Below, piece after piece: positions 37,111 to 48,990 of a stretch of 64,000 bases of DNA. Position numbers and translations under genes: made by a program. The notes below the pieces were generated by a model. The model did no database searches, was not told the origin of the DNA, and saw only the letters and a program-made list of their open reading frames with translations. The DNA is from Diprion similis (taxonomy: Eukaryota > Arthropoda > Insecta > Hymenoptera > Diprionidae). Location: NCBI RefSeq assembly GCF_021155765.1, contig NC_060108.1, positions 15,587,025 through 15,651,024 of the forward strand, written 5' to 3'. Numbering within the stretch: the stretch's first letter is position 1; the number at the start of each line of letters is the position of its first letter.

Positions 37111-40100
37111 CTAAAATTGATCCTGTTCGCGAAGAGAGCTGAACGTGGGGTTTTGGAAAGTCGTCACTGCGTCGACGTAGAGTGGATTTTGAGCCTGAAA
37201 CAAAAGCGAGGATGACGTGAAATTCAACGTAGTGATTCCAGAATAAAACTTATTTCTAGAATTTAATCGTATCAGCCTTTTCATACCTGACCCCATTTTG
37301 GATTCGAACGCTCTTTCTCGAATTTCTGGAACTCTCTCTTGTCATGGATATGCGTTACCACCTTCCATGCCAGGATAGTCAGCAATCCCAGTAACAGAGT
37401 AACAGCCATCACGGCGAGAGTCGCAGCTGCGGGGAAAAAATCATTTCACCGATTGGATAAGGATGACGAACGGAAGAAGCGGTTGAGATAAACAAGTCTC
37501 GGGCTGGGAATCCTTACCAACGAAATCATCGATTATAGGATACTTTTTATCCTTTTCCGCCATTACATGGATATCCTGGCCGACGTAGAAGTATGTAAAA
37601 ACGAACGTGGAACCGTCATCGGCCGGAATTTGGCAATAGTGCTCTTCTGGTCTTTTCTCGTCAGTGTTTTCCTGAATCGCGTCAACCTAAAATCAAAGAG
37701 TATTCAACTTCTGGAGTAAACATTTCGGCGTTTCTTCATTTAGATTCTACAAATCCGAGGTGCTCGTGTTGTGAATTCTATTTTGTCTAGCCTGGTGTAA
37801 CAGTTCGTTCCCTCTAGCCTTCGATCTAATAGTATATTGCGTACCCAGGGCGTAAAGCCCGCTTGGTCCTTGGTGCACACCATGATTTACGTAACGCATG
37901 TATGGATTTTTTTTGTTCACGATTTTAAACACGTTATAAGTGTGTAAACATATTTTTTCTCAATTATGGATAATTTTCTTGAAGATGTTGAAAAATATTT
38001 TAGCGGGTGGGCAAAAAACCTGGAAACGCTCGCGTAAGTGTGCAAACAAAGTATTTCCGAAGATTGCGGTTGCTGTACTTGCCTTTGTAATTTTGTATTT
38101 ACCGCAACCATCACAATCCGGGGGTGTCGCGTGGATACTGCCGGTTTCATGCACGACACACTCAACGCAGGCTTTGAGCTCGTCACACTTTTGACTTGGA
38201 CACGTCTGAAATAGAAGAAAGTTTGTAAATTTTGCGTTCATGGTTACACGATTGCCAAGTGCCTGCGAATAGTAACACAAACGCACCGGGCATTCCTCGC
38301 AGAACTCTCCGTGCCTTTTCATTTTCTTATCGCACACGCACCGTCCCTGTTCGCAACTCCCGGCTTTGCTGCAAATATCGGCATTTTCGCCCGGCGGGTA
38401 ACACAAAGTCTTGTCAGTTTTGATTTCGCACGCGTCTCCGTCCCATCCACCGTCACAAGTACACTTTCCGCAATCGCACTTCCCGTGTCCTCCGCACATC
38501 TGAAAACCACGCAACTTTTCAGTACCTCTTCCGCACAACGTGACTCACGGAGCAAATCATCGACCCACCATTCCATCAGCGGATCGTCGGCATGAGTTGT
38601 CGTCGCACTGGCAAAATGAGCCGTAAATGTTTTCCTCGAAGCAGCAGCACTTTCCGTGTCTGCATATTCCCCGATTGCTGCAGACTTCCTCGGACGTCTT
38701 GCTCGCCCGGCAGCCCTGCATCAGCTTTCCTGCGTCGTCCTCGTCCTCGTCTCCGTCCGTCCCACCTTGGCAGTTTTTGCCAAAGAAACTCGCGTCGTAA
38801 GAGCAAACTCCGCAATCAAGTTTCCCGTGACTTCCGCAACGCGAAGCATCCGTTTCCTATGAGAAGCGGCAGAAATTGTTAGGAACAGGAACGAATTTGT
38901 CACACAATCTACCCGTACATTGAAGATTCACTGCAGTCTTGGAAGAAATTTTAGAAGTTACAAAAATTATCTACAAGGCGCAACTCTTACGATTTCGGTG
39001 GCCTTAGGCTGTGCATTGAAACTTAGTTTTGGAAAGATTGTTCAATGCAAACGGACTGTACCTTGGGTTTGTCCTTGGAGCATTCGCAGCCACATAGAAG
39101 CGAAACGTTAACGATAAGTACTTCGTTGATTCCTTGCGGTTGAATTTCGATGGTCTGATGCCAATCTTCTTCGCGCTCAGGACAGGTTACTGCCTGGAAT
39201 TAAGTGATCAGCATTTAGCTTTCGCAAAAATGAAAGAATCATCGTGATATCCGACCTTTATTTCGGCTACAAATTCTACGGTATCCTCAATGTGAATGTT
39301 TGTGCATTTATCCCTTTGACGGAAGTCCTTGTCCTTGCCCAAACACTTTGAAAGGAACCGAACGTGAACGGAATTTGAAGATGTCCGACTTGTCATCGTG
39401 ACAGATTCGACTAAACTCTGAAAAGTGGCCGATCGTTAGTTCGAATATGTGGAAATTACCACGAAATAGTTAACAGTCTGCAAACCTCGTATTCTTTCCT
39501 GATCACTTGCAGAATGTTGCTAAAGTCACTGCCAACTGTACGAACTGTGGAACCCTTAATCACGCGTGCTATCCCATTATAGACCTCATCGCCAGGCAAG
39601 AATACCAGAAAAAGGATGTTTACGGAGTTATTAGCAGCTTGGCGATTAATCTATCGAACACATTCATTAGTTTCACGTTACGATTTGAAATCTAAATACC
39701 ACATTACGTCACGATTCACCTGGCCAACGGAGGGAAAGTCTTGAAGTTCTGCATACGTATAATACCCTGATTTGTTCAAATGGCACTGCTCGTCATTAGG
39801 TTCTGGCAATCCTCCGATCTAATCAGCAATAATTATCTTATGAAACTGGTATCGTTCGACAAAATTTCAAAGAGTTGACTCGAAAACCACGCACCTTACC
39901 GTCGCCAGCGATGTGAGGAGGTCCGTCACTTGCGTGAATAAGAAGATGTCGGGCGTTTGATCGCCAACCAATCTGTTCTCTACAAACGATGGATTGCATG
40001 ATACCATCGAAACCGCTCTCTGGGCCATCATTATAGCCTACGTCAGGGGAATCCATACCTATATTCTGCATACATTATCGCGATTACAATAAAAAATTTT

Positions 40101-41743
40101 GCTCGTACAAAGTAGATTTACCGTTTTTGGTCACCTTATGGTACCTTATGCGGCTATCGATTGATCTATTAGTGACCACATCGATCACATATAAATATAA
40201 CCATGGCCACAAATTTCTAGGAGATTGTTTTCACTTTTAACCATTGCAGAATTTGATTCTCAAATAATCGAATGATAAAAGTGTGTGTTGATATTTTCTT
40301 TGGGGTTGTATTTTTTATTTTTTTTTTGTGAATAATTTAATTATTGCATAAATCTATAGTATGAGATAGAAGACCAAAATATTTGAGAAAATGTAACTAA
40401 AAATGGAGCAGTGGCTGCGGTTAACGCCGCCTCTATTTCATCTTGTTGAAATCGTACCAAAATTTAACTGCCCAATTCCTACCCACCTGGAATTCCTCAA
40501 GATTTTTTGTCAATTTGAGGTTGTGTTTGAAAGCGTAAGCCGGATCTTTGATTCTGAAACAAATTTAATTATTCGCAAATTTATTCATTTCACCGGTGGA
40601 GAAACTTGGATAAAAGTTTCAGTTTTTGCTCCATTACTTATTCTTATATAGAGCGGTTGATGGGTAGTTTTGTTGGTCGATAAAGCTTCCAAATCCCAAC
40701 TGGAAATCGGATGTGAGGTGCTTCAGCTCATCGGCTATCGCAAACCCTAGTTTGGCAAGTTTGAATCGAAATTTATCCATCGATTCTGACAAATCGACAA
40801 GGAAATACAGATCCATTGGATAATCCCTGGCCCTTTTATACGTCAATTTGAGACGGTACTCTTCACCTGAAAGGATAAGTCGTTGAAATCGAATGATGTA
40901 TACTGTACTACTATAAAGATTAAAACTGCGAAAATTTCGAGGAACTCCGCTCTGATCAAGTACTGTGGATTGCACAATTATAAGTATAAAGCACCGAATC
41001 ATAAGTCGATCATGTCGTGTATCTTATACGCACCCTTTCGGAGCCTCAAGTTGACACTTTGCGGTCGGAGCTGCACCACTTTCTCTCCATTCTTCATCGA
41101 GGAAAACTTCCTGTTTTCAATCTCCTCAAATTCGCTTGTGTAATTCTCTTTTTTCCCGTTACTGCACCACATGCTGGTCTGGGCAGCCTGAGCTTTGTTC
41201 ATACACCGTGATTCCGTGTGCATCGTTTTCTGGGCATCCTACCATAGAATGGCAGAAAACATAAACTTGTGAACTCAAGATTAAATGGCGGCGAGTAATC
41301 GGAAAAGGTTTCATTAGAATCTGGTTGTTGAACATTCAGCGAATGCCCGTGAAAAATTAATAAATCCAATTGGACCTAAATATATAGGTACAAATCAGAC
41401 TAGATTTGTAAGCTGCGAATCTAAATAGATCTAATCAGATCCATGCATACATGATCAACCTAGATTTGTTACGCATAGATCTAAGTATTTCTATAAGTTG
41501 TACATGGTTAGATCGGATTTAAAACAAACTTTGGATGTAATGAAATTTCTTCATTTCTTCTCGCGACTGTAAAACTTGACGAAAGTCATATCTCACCTCG
41601 ATATTACACCAGATACAGTCCCGAGTTCTAATACACGCCGCGCAAGTCTCCTGCAGGGTGCAATCATCGCGGACATTTTTCTGCCCAAGGATGACGGCCG
41701 ATTCGAACGCAAGGATTATCAGAGCACAAAACCAGACACGCAT
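37111..41743 (-). CDS. Integrin beta subunit, copy 1 (beta-nu-like, complete, 15 exons)
   Basis: Coding exons in transcript order: 41597-41743, 41034-41238, 40638-40866, 40487-40553, 39895-40065, 39720-39818, 39486-39650, 39256-39417, 39062-39193, 38569-38856, 38287-38499, 38083-38205, 37518-37686, 37287-37426, 37111-37194. They join in frame to 797 residues, normal for integrin beta. Domains: signal peptide 1-20; Cys-rich PSI about 30-62; hybrid/beta-I region with MIDAS D142-L-S144-E-S146, the FGSF strand, PESGFDG and HASDGPPHIAGDG; I-EGF repeats about 460-626 (CGKCTCDGGWDGDAC); beta-tail 627-720; one membrane helix about 723-745; tail with HDKREFQKFEKER, NPLY (773-776) and NPTF (785-788) for talin/kindlin-type PTB binding. 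Oddities: the aspartates expected just after MIDAS (ADMIDAS) are K and F, and the disulfide specificity loop is missing. Intron 12 begins with GC. The product should pair with an alpha subunit at the plasma membrane. Beta-nu rather than beta-PS is inferred from this divergence. Confidence 0.93.
37687..38082 (-). other. GC-AG intron 12 of integrin copy 1
   Basis: Exon 12 ends AAAG followed by GCAAGT, a canonical GC-type donor. Exon 13 starts in phase 0 after TTTTAG. Using the GT four bases downstream (GTACAG) would shift exon 13 out of frame, so the GC donor is required. The same site is kept in copy 2 (intron 43975-44371). Confidence 0.8.
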
Positions 41744-42029
41744 ATTTGTTTCTAATTCTCGGGAGTGACTGAAGTCACTAGAGCATGAATCCTCAGAACT
41801 TGGAGTTGAACGTTGCGGTCAACAACGAAGAGTGGTGGCAAGGATATGCGTCAGAGTCAAACCACAGACTAAGAGATAAACAAATTCAGTTATACCAGCA
41901 AAGCGGCAAAGTGGAAATAATTCTTCGAATTACTAATAATCCAGTTTAAATGTTTTTTATTCTTTTGTATTATTTCTAGTATCGTACATTTTGTACATTC
42001 ATCAGGTTACTACCAACATTTAAATCCTG

Positions 42030-42600
42030 CCTGTCTACTGTTGGTATTACCGGACAGGTGTAATGTCCAGATAAAAATTTTCATCAGGCTGAGATAAGGC
42101 GATGATCAGGCTTGCCCTACCGCTTGATCAGGACCTGATCAAAAATGTAAAGTGCCTTTCTAAAATACCCTGATCAGGCTGAATTCAGGTACGATGGTTG
42201 AACTCTGATAGTTTGAGGCACTACCTGATCAGACTCGTGTAACGATTCTTCGGATTTATTTATTTGCAATATAATGTAACGAATTATTTAGTTTTCTATA
42301 GATTCACAGCTAAGGCTACCAAAAATGAAACGCTGATATATGTCGGTAGATGTCTATTGAAATGCAAAAAAACTGCGAAACGATATTTCGTACGATTTTA
42401 CAGGTATAGATCCGATACTACTATCATGACATTCCCAAGCATTTTTGTGACGCCTTGTGGCTGCTCGCGATACTTGCAATGTGTCAGGTTTACTCAGGGT
42501 TAGATCAGGTGCAACGAAGTGGATTTTGCCTGACCTGAGCCTGCCTTGATGATGCGCGCGTGATTTCAACCTTAGACATCAGGCTAGCCTGATAAAATTT
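42030..42600. repeat. Insert rich in CCTGATCAGG-type palindromes
   Basis: At least seven full or partial copies of the palindrome CCTGATCAGG (for example near 42082, 42104, 42125, 42165, 42227, 42505 and 42578) are scattered in about 570 bases. Nothing similar precedes copy 2. The pattern resembles subterminal repeats of a non-autonomous transposon or a cluster of dyad binding sites. Neither can be decided here. Confidence 0.5.
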
Positions 42601-43093
42601 CCACTCGAGTAGTTATCCCAACACGAGGCTATTAAGGGAGGAATATTTTTGTGACATTCGTTGAGTATTTAACGGAAAGTTGTTATTACAGAAGCGTAAA
42701 ATTTTGCGAAAGAAATTTTATCAATGGCAATGATTGTCGATTTAGTACAGCTTAGGATTTCATTCAGAAATCGTGAGCGATTTTCACATAATAATACGAT
42801 ATTATTCGGATTATTATGAAGCGTTCAACGAGGCCGGGCAACGAACAGGAAAGTATAGAATTGAGCTCATGTAGACGTACTCACTTTAGCAGGTTCAAGC
42901 TAACTTGCAGTAACGACGAAATTACTGCAATTTTACAAATGGGCGTTTTTATCGAGTAAGTAGGTTATACATGGATATCATACAAATAATCTACAGAAAT
43001 ATTGAATTACACAATATATGTATTTATACAGTTTCATTGAATTAAATTCTTACTGCTTCCAACTGTGCATTCCTACTGTGGAACTCGCTGCTT

Positions 43094-43113
43094 GGCGCCA
43101 GCAGATGAGCAAC
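43094..43113 (+). repeat. Short dispersed motif GGCGCCAGCAGATGAGCAAC
   Basis: Related to the left arm of the hairpin repeat at 58911 (AAACGCCAGCAGATAGGCAAC), with further loose similarity on the right (AGTTACATTTGCG). It shares the core CCAGCAGAT seen in CTCF-type sites, but the match is partial. Confidence 0.4.
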
Positions 43114-43407
43114 CAAAGTTACATTTGCGATCTGTACTGCCATTTGTGAAATGACGCCTTTCAGAAATGGTAGTATGACGCATCTAGACGAAGCTCTGAT
43201 TCCTTATCCGCGAGTGTTCAGTTACTCACTAAACTCCAGATATGCTTAGTCTTTCCAATAAAGGTATAATCAATTCATTCGGAAAGACAAATAGCCTATG
43301 GTTACAATGAATTGACAAATTGCGGCAGAAGTGGGTATAACTTAAAAGTACGAGTAGGTGCTTGGTTTGGCGTAATGAAGAAAATTTGCAGAAAAGTTTG
43401 TAGGGTT

Positions 43408-46400
43408 CTAATTAGAAAGATCCTCTCTTTTACACGTGGGGTTCTCGACTCTTGTCACTGGGTCGACGTAGATTGGATTTTGACCCTGAAACAAAAAAGA
43501 GGATAATCTGAAATTTACCGGGGTGATCGAAGAATAAGACTTGTTTCTCGAATTTAATCGTATCAGCCTTTTCATACCTGACATTTTAATTTTGCTCGCT
43601 CGTTCTCGAATTTCTGGAACTCTCTCTTGTCATGAACATACGTTACCACCTTCCATGCCAGGATAATCAGCAATCCCAGTAAGAGAGTAACAGCCATCAC
43701 GGCGAGAGTCGCAGCTGCGGGGAAAAAATCATTTCATCGATTAGATAACGACGACGGACGGAAGAAGCGGTCGAGATGAACAAGTCTCGGGCTGGGAATA
43801 CCTACCAACGAAATCATCGATTATAGGATACTTTTTATCCTTTTCCGCGTTTACATGGATAGCCTGGCCGCCGTAGAAGTATGTAAAAACGAACGTGGAA
43901 CCGTCATCAGCCGGAATTTGGCAATAGTGCTCTTCTGGTCTTTTCTCGTCAGCGTTTTCCTGAATCGCGTCAACCTAAAATCAAAGAATATTCGACTTCT
44001 GAAGTGAACGTTTCGGCTGTTTCTTCATTTAGATTCTATAAATCCGAGGTGCTCGTGTTGTGAATTCTATTTTGTCTAGCCTGGTGCAACAGTTCGTTCG
44101 TTCTAGCCTTCGATCTAATAGTATATTGTGTACCAAGGGTGTAAAGCCCGCTTGGTCCTTGGTGCACACCATGATTTACGTAACGCATGTATGGATTTTT
44201 TTTGTTCACGATTTTAAACACGTTATAAGTGTGTAAACATATTTTATCTCAATTATGGATAATTTTCTTGAAGATGTTGAAAAATATTTTAGCGGGTGGG
44301 CAAAAAAACTGGAAACGCTCGCGTAAGTGTGCAAACAAAGTATTTCCGAAGATTGCGGTTGCTGTACTTGCCTTTGTAATTTTGTATTTACCGCAACCAT
44401 CACAATCCGGGGGTGTCGCGTGGATACTGCCGGTTTCATGCACGACACACTCAACGCAGGCTTTGAGCTCGTCACACTTTTGACTTGGACACGTCTGAAA
44501 TAGAAGAAAGTTTGTAAATTTTGCGTTCATGGTTACACGATTGCCAAGTGCCTGCGAATAGTAACACAAACGCACCGGGCATTCCTCGCAGAACTCTCCG
44601 TGCCTTTTCATTTTCTTATCGCACACGCACCGTCCCTGTTCGCAACTCCCGGCTTTGCTGCAAATATCGGCATTTTCGCCCGGCGGGTAACACAAAGTCT
44701 TGTCAGTTTTGATTTCGCACGCGTCTCCGTCCCATCCACCGTCACAAGTACACTTTCCGCAATCGCACTTCCCGTGTCCTCCGCACATCTGAAAACCACG
44801 CGACTTTTCAGTACCTCTTCCGCACAACGTGACTCACGGAGCAAATCATCGACCCACCATTCCATCAGCGGATCGTCGGCATGAGTTGTCGTCGCACTGG
44901 CAAAATGAGCCGTAAATGTTTTCCTCGAAGCAGCAGCACTTTCCGTGTCTGCATATTCCCCGATTGCTGCAGACTTCTTCGGACGTGTTGCTCGCCCGGC
45001 AGCCCTGCATCAGCTTTCCTGCGTCGTCCTCGTCCTCGTCTCCGTCCGTCCCGCCTTGGCAGTTTTTGCCGAAGAAACCCACGTCGTAAGAGCAAACTCC
45101 GCAATCAAGTTTCCCGTGACTTCCGCAACGCGCAGCTTCCGTTCTCTATGAGAAGCGGGATAAATTGTTAGGGACAGGAACGAATTTGTCACACAATTTA
45201 TCTGTACATTGAAGATTCGCTGCGGCGTTGGAAGAAATTTTAGAAGTTACAAAAATTATTTACCAGGCGCAACTCTTACGATTTCAGTGGCCTTAGGCTG
45301 TGCATTGAAACTTAGTTTTGGAAAGATTGTTCAATGCAAATGGACTGTACCTTGGATTTGTCCTTGGAGCATTCGCAGCCACATAGAAGCGAAACGTTAA
45401 CGATAAGTATTTCGTTGATTCCTTGTGGCCGAATTTCGATGGTCTGATGCCAATCTTCTTCGCGCTCCGGACAGGTTACTGCCTGGAATTAAGTGATCAG
45501 CATTTAGCTTTCGCAAGAATGAAAGAATCATCGTGATATCCGACCTTTATTTCGGCTACAAATTCTACGGTATCCCCAATGTGAATGTTTGTGCATTTAT
45601 CCCTTTGACGGAAATCCTTGTCCTTGCCCAAACACTTTGAAAGGAACCGAACGTCAACGAAGTTTGAAGATGTCCGACTTGTCATCGTGACAGATTCGAC
45701 TAAACTCTGAAAAGTGGCCGATCGTCAGTTCGAATATGTGGCAATTACCACGAAATAATTAACAAAGGAGCTTGCAAACCTCGTATTCCTGCTTAATCAG
45801 TTTTACAACGTTTGAGAACGTAGGGTCAACGATTTGAACTATTGAACCCTTAATCCTTTGTTTTATGTTTTTGAAGACTTTCTCAAATGCAGTGTTGAAC
45901 ACCGCGAAAATTATATTCACGTTATTGCGTTCAGCCTGCCAGCTCACCTATGGAATTCAATAATTAGTTTTGTATTCCAAGATAACATCAAAATATAAGA
46001 TATTCAGACCCCATAATTATTACTCACCTGACCGATCGATGGATAATCCTGAAGCTCCGAGTAAGTATAGTGCCCTGATTCGTTCAAATGGCACAGCTCG
46101 TCATTAGGTCGGGGCAACCCTGCGAACTAGTTAGCAATACTTGTTACATGAAACCTGTATTTTCTCAGAAATAGTCAAATAGTCGACTTGAAAACTACAC
46201 ACCTTGCCGTCGCCGGCTATGTGGGGGGGAGCGTCACTTGCGTGAAGAAGAATATGACGCGCGTCTGACCGCCAACCAATCAGGTCCCTACAGACGATAG
46301 TCTGCATGATACCGTCGAAGCCACCTTCTGGGTCATCGTGGTTTGATATCGTGTCGGCACTGTTAACTTTTTCCTGTACAGTTACTCTTATTTATTATCG

Positions 46401-47679
46401 AGAAGTTTCCTCTAAATAATTTTATCGAGTTACGCATTGATTTATCTGATACGCTCTGCGTTTTAGCTCGCCTACCTGGAATTCCGTTGTGTTATTCGTC
46501 AGGCTGAGGCTATGTTTGAACGCGTAAGGTTCCTTTTTCCTGAAAAAATTTTAATTCATCACATAAGGGCTCAGCTACGAACTATGAAAAAGCTTGAATG
46601 AGAGGTTCTGTCTCTGATATATACTCTATGCCAGTTTTAAATGTCGCGAACGAAGGGTACGTATTTTTGTCAGCAAAGCTCCCGAATCCCAACCGAAAGT
46701 CGGAAGTCAGCTCTTTCAGCTCTGTCGCTAACACAGACCCCAGTTTGGAAAGAGTTTCTCGAAATTTCTTCATCGTACCGGACACGTCAACAAGGAAGTA
46801 GAGATCCATTGGATAATCCGTGGCCCGTTTGTACGTCACGGAAAGACGGTACTCTTCACCTGGATGTAAGAAGCGATGATGTTGAAGGACAACGCTCTAA
46901 TCAAGTAGTGCAGCTTGTACCTAACATCATGTACTTAACCGTAAGTTGATCATGTCGTGTATCTTATACGCACCCTTTCGGAGCCTTAAGTTGACATTTT
47001 GCGGTTGCAGCTGCACCACTTTCTCTCCATTCTTCATCGAGGAAAACTTCCTGTTTTCAATCTCCTCAAATTCGCTTGTGTAATTCTCTTTTTTCCCGTT
47101 ACTGCACCACATGCTGGTCTGGGCAGCCTGAGCTTTGTTCATACACCGTGATTCCGTGTGCATCGTTTTCTGGGTATCCTACCATAGAATGGCAGAAAAC
47201 ATAAACTTGTGAACTCAAGATTAAATGGCGGCGAGTAATCGGAAAAGGTTTCATTAGAATCTGGTTGTTGACCATTTAGCGAATGTCCGTGAAAAATGAA
47301 TAAATCCAATTGGACCTAAATATATACAAATCAGACTAGATTTGTAAGCTGCGAGTCTAAATAGATCTAATCAGATCCATGCATACATGATCAACCTAGA
47401 TCTGTCACGTATAGATCTAAGTATTTCTATAAGTTGTACATAGTTAGATCGGATTTAAAACAAACTTTGGATGTAATGAAATTTATTAATTTCTTCTCGC
47501 GACTGTAAAACTTGACGAAAGTCATATCTCACCTCGATATTACACCAGATACAGTCCTGAGTTCTAATACACGCCGCGCAAGTCTCCTGCAGGGTGCAAT
47601 CATCGCGGACATTTTTCTGCCCAAGGATGACGGCCGATTCGAACGCAAGGATTATCAAAGCACAAAACCAGACGCGCAT
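43408..47679 (-). CDS. Integrin beta subunit, copy 2 (beta-nu-like, complete, 15 exons)
   Basis: Exons: 47533-47679, 46974-47178, 46625-46859, 46476-46539, 46203-46373, 46028-46126, 45780-45947, 45545-45706, 45351-45482, 44858-45145, 44576-44788, 44372-44494, 43806-43974, 43578-43714, 43408-43485. All join in frame to 796 residues with the same exon plan as copy 1. Exons 11 and 12 encode identical protein in both copies, exon 1 differs by one residue and exon 2 by two, and the introns there also match. Exons 3-7 (beta-I domain) differ widely: MIDAS reads D-V-S-G-T rather than DLSES, and the loop is NHDDPEGGFDG rather than GYNDGPESGFDG. As in copy 1, the ADMIDAS aspartates (K, F instead) and the specificity-loop cysteines are missing. 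The tail keeps NPIY but the distal motif is NPTC, and KWGQ before it has become KCQ, so kindlin-type binding is probably altered. GC donor at intron 12. The copy appears functional: no stops, all splice sites present. Confidence 0.92.
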
Positions 47680-48990
47680 ATTTGTTTCTAATTCTCAGGA
47701 GTGACTACTGTCACTGTTATATAACTTCTTAGAACTTGTATGAGAACGATGGTCACCACTCGGGAGTAGTGGTAAGGGTTTACGTCATTACTAGACCGCA
47801 AATGTAGATTAAAGATTCAATATCAGACGTTTTTGCTATAAAACGTTTTACAATATAGATTCTGTAATTTTCTCACTCGCTAAAACTACGCATTTTTATA
47901 GCATGCACGACATTTATTCATTCATACTATTCTGCAAACGTAGCATTAATCGTTGAAATTATTGATTGTACAATTAAAAGACGTTGGATCGTTTCACGTT
48001 CTAAGTCAGAAGTCTGTATATTTATGTCAAATCTTGGCGCCGCGAAATAATAAAATTAATGGTAAAAATTATCGATTCAGTATGATTCGGAATTCTCTCC
48101 AGGAACTATTATAATAAATTTTTAATATTATCAAACAGAATTAGTATAATCATATTGCATAATAATAATTATATCCGTTTTTTGACGCGAGTGGGCGGCC
48201 AATAGAAAAGCATTCAATTAACTCCATAACCATAAGTATATATGAAGGCAATCCTAACGAAAATGTACTCACCTCAGTAAGTTAAAGGAACTCAGTGTGC
48301 AACCAGTGCTTATTACAGTTACTTCCAAATTGAACGCATTTTGAAAATTCGGATATGTGCATATATTATACGAAAGAAAATTATAAATAAATATGATCAA
48401 ATTCATCATTTTTGATTAGCCCAAGTTTAAAAAAATACAGTAACTGCCTCCTCTCTGGACTCATGTTCAAGTAACTATAAACATACCAATTATGCTGCGT
48501 GCAGAAGGGTATGCAAATTCCTCAGCCATTGTCTGGTCAGTTGACTCTTTCAAAAATCAACTCAGTGCTGTCATTTGTCTCTGGAAATCCGAAACAACCA
48601 TAATTTGGGGTTCAGTCGTTATTCATTTGAATGTAATTCAAATCTGAACCTACGTATACACGACGTCGATCCTCGCTTATTGCGTTACGTTATATCAAAC
48701 CAAAAAAACCATTCTTAAGCGATGTTAAAATACTTCAGATTCAAATGGTTCAAAGTCGGTGGGAATCGGATACCGAAAACATAATATGTGCATTGTGCAA
48801 CCACGGAAATTCCAACGCGATTTGCGTTCCAAACGAATATTGGAACGAAATACTTTCATTGAGTATTTCGGTTAGGCAAGGCTCAGCTATTATTGTCGTT
48901 TCCTGATGTGAGAAGCAAGATCAACAGGTTTCTGATCATTCTTAAGATCATGCTTTTCACGTAGAGACTTGACCGTAGGATTTTGAAAGG
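47680..48990. other. 5' flank of integrin copy 2
   Basis: A donor-like site (CTGAG followed by GTGAGTAC, 48272/48273) about 0.6 kb upstream of the ATG, and an acceptor (GACAGTAG before TCACTCC) 20-30 bases upstream of it, match the arrangement before copy 1. A short non-coding first exon right of 48273 is likely. The rest is AT-rich with no gene. The last about 30 bases (48961-48990) still align with the end of an integrin tail exon (see the pseudogene). Confidence 0.4.

Larger units (their letters stand above)
41744..43407. other. Spacer between integrin copies, 5' region of copy 1
   Basis: The first bases hold the copy 1 5' untranslated sequence. A conserved acceptor (GACTTCAG before TCACTCC, at about 41768) and a donor about 1.1 kb upstream (AAA followed by GTGAGTAC, 42884/42885) have counterparts before copy 2. 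They suggest a short non-coding first exon just right of 42885. The middle is filled by a CCTGATCAGG-rich insert. Similarity to the copy 2 5' flank fades within tens of bases of the ATG, so core promoters probably differ. Confidence 0.4.

Noticed and set aside
37960..38538. Single 192-codon minus ORF reading through exon 11, intron and exon 12 of integrin copy 1 (same at 44249-44827)
   Set aside because: The short intron between exons 11 and 12 happens to be open in frame. Its GTGCGT donor and TTTCAG acceptor and the family alignment show that it is removed by splicing.
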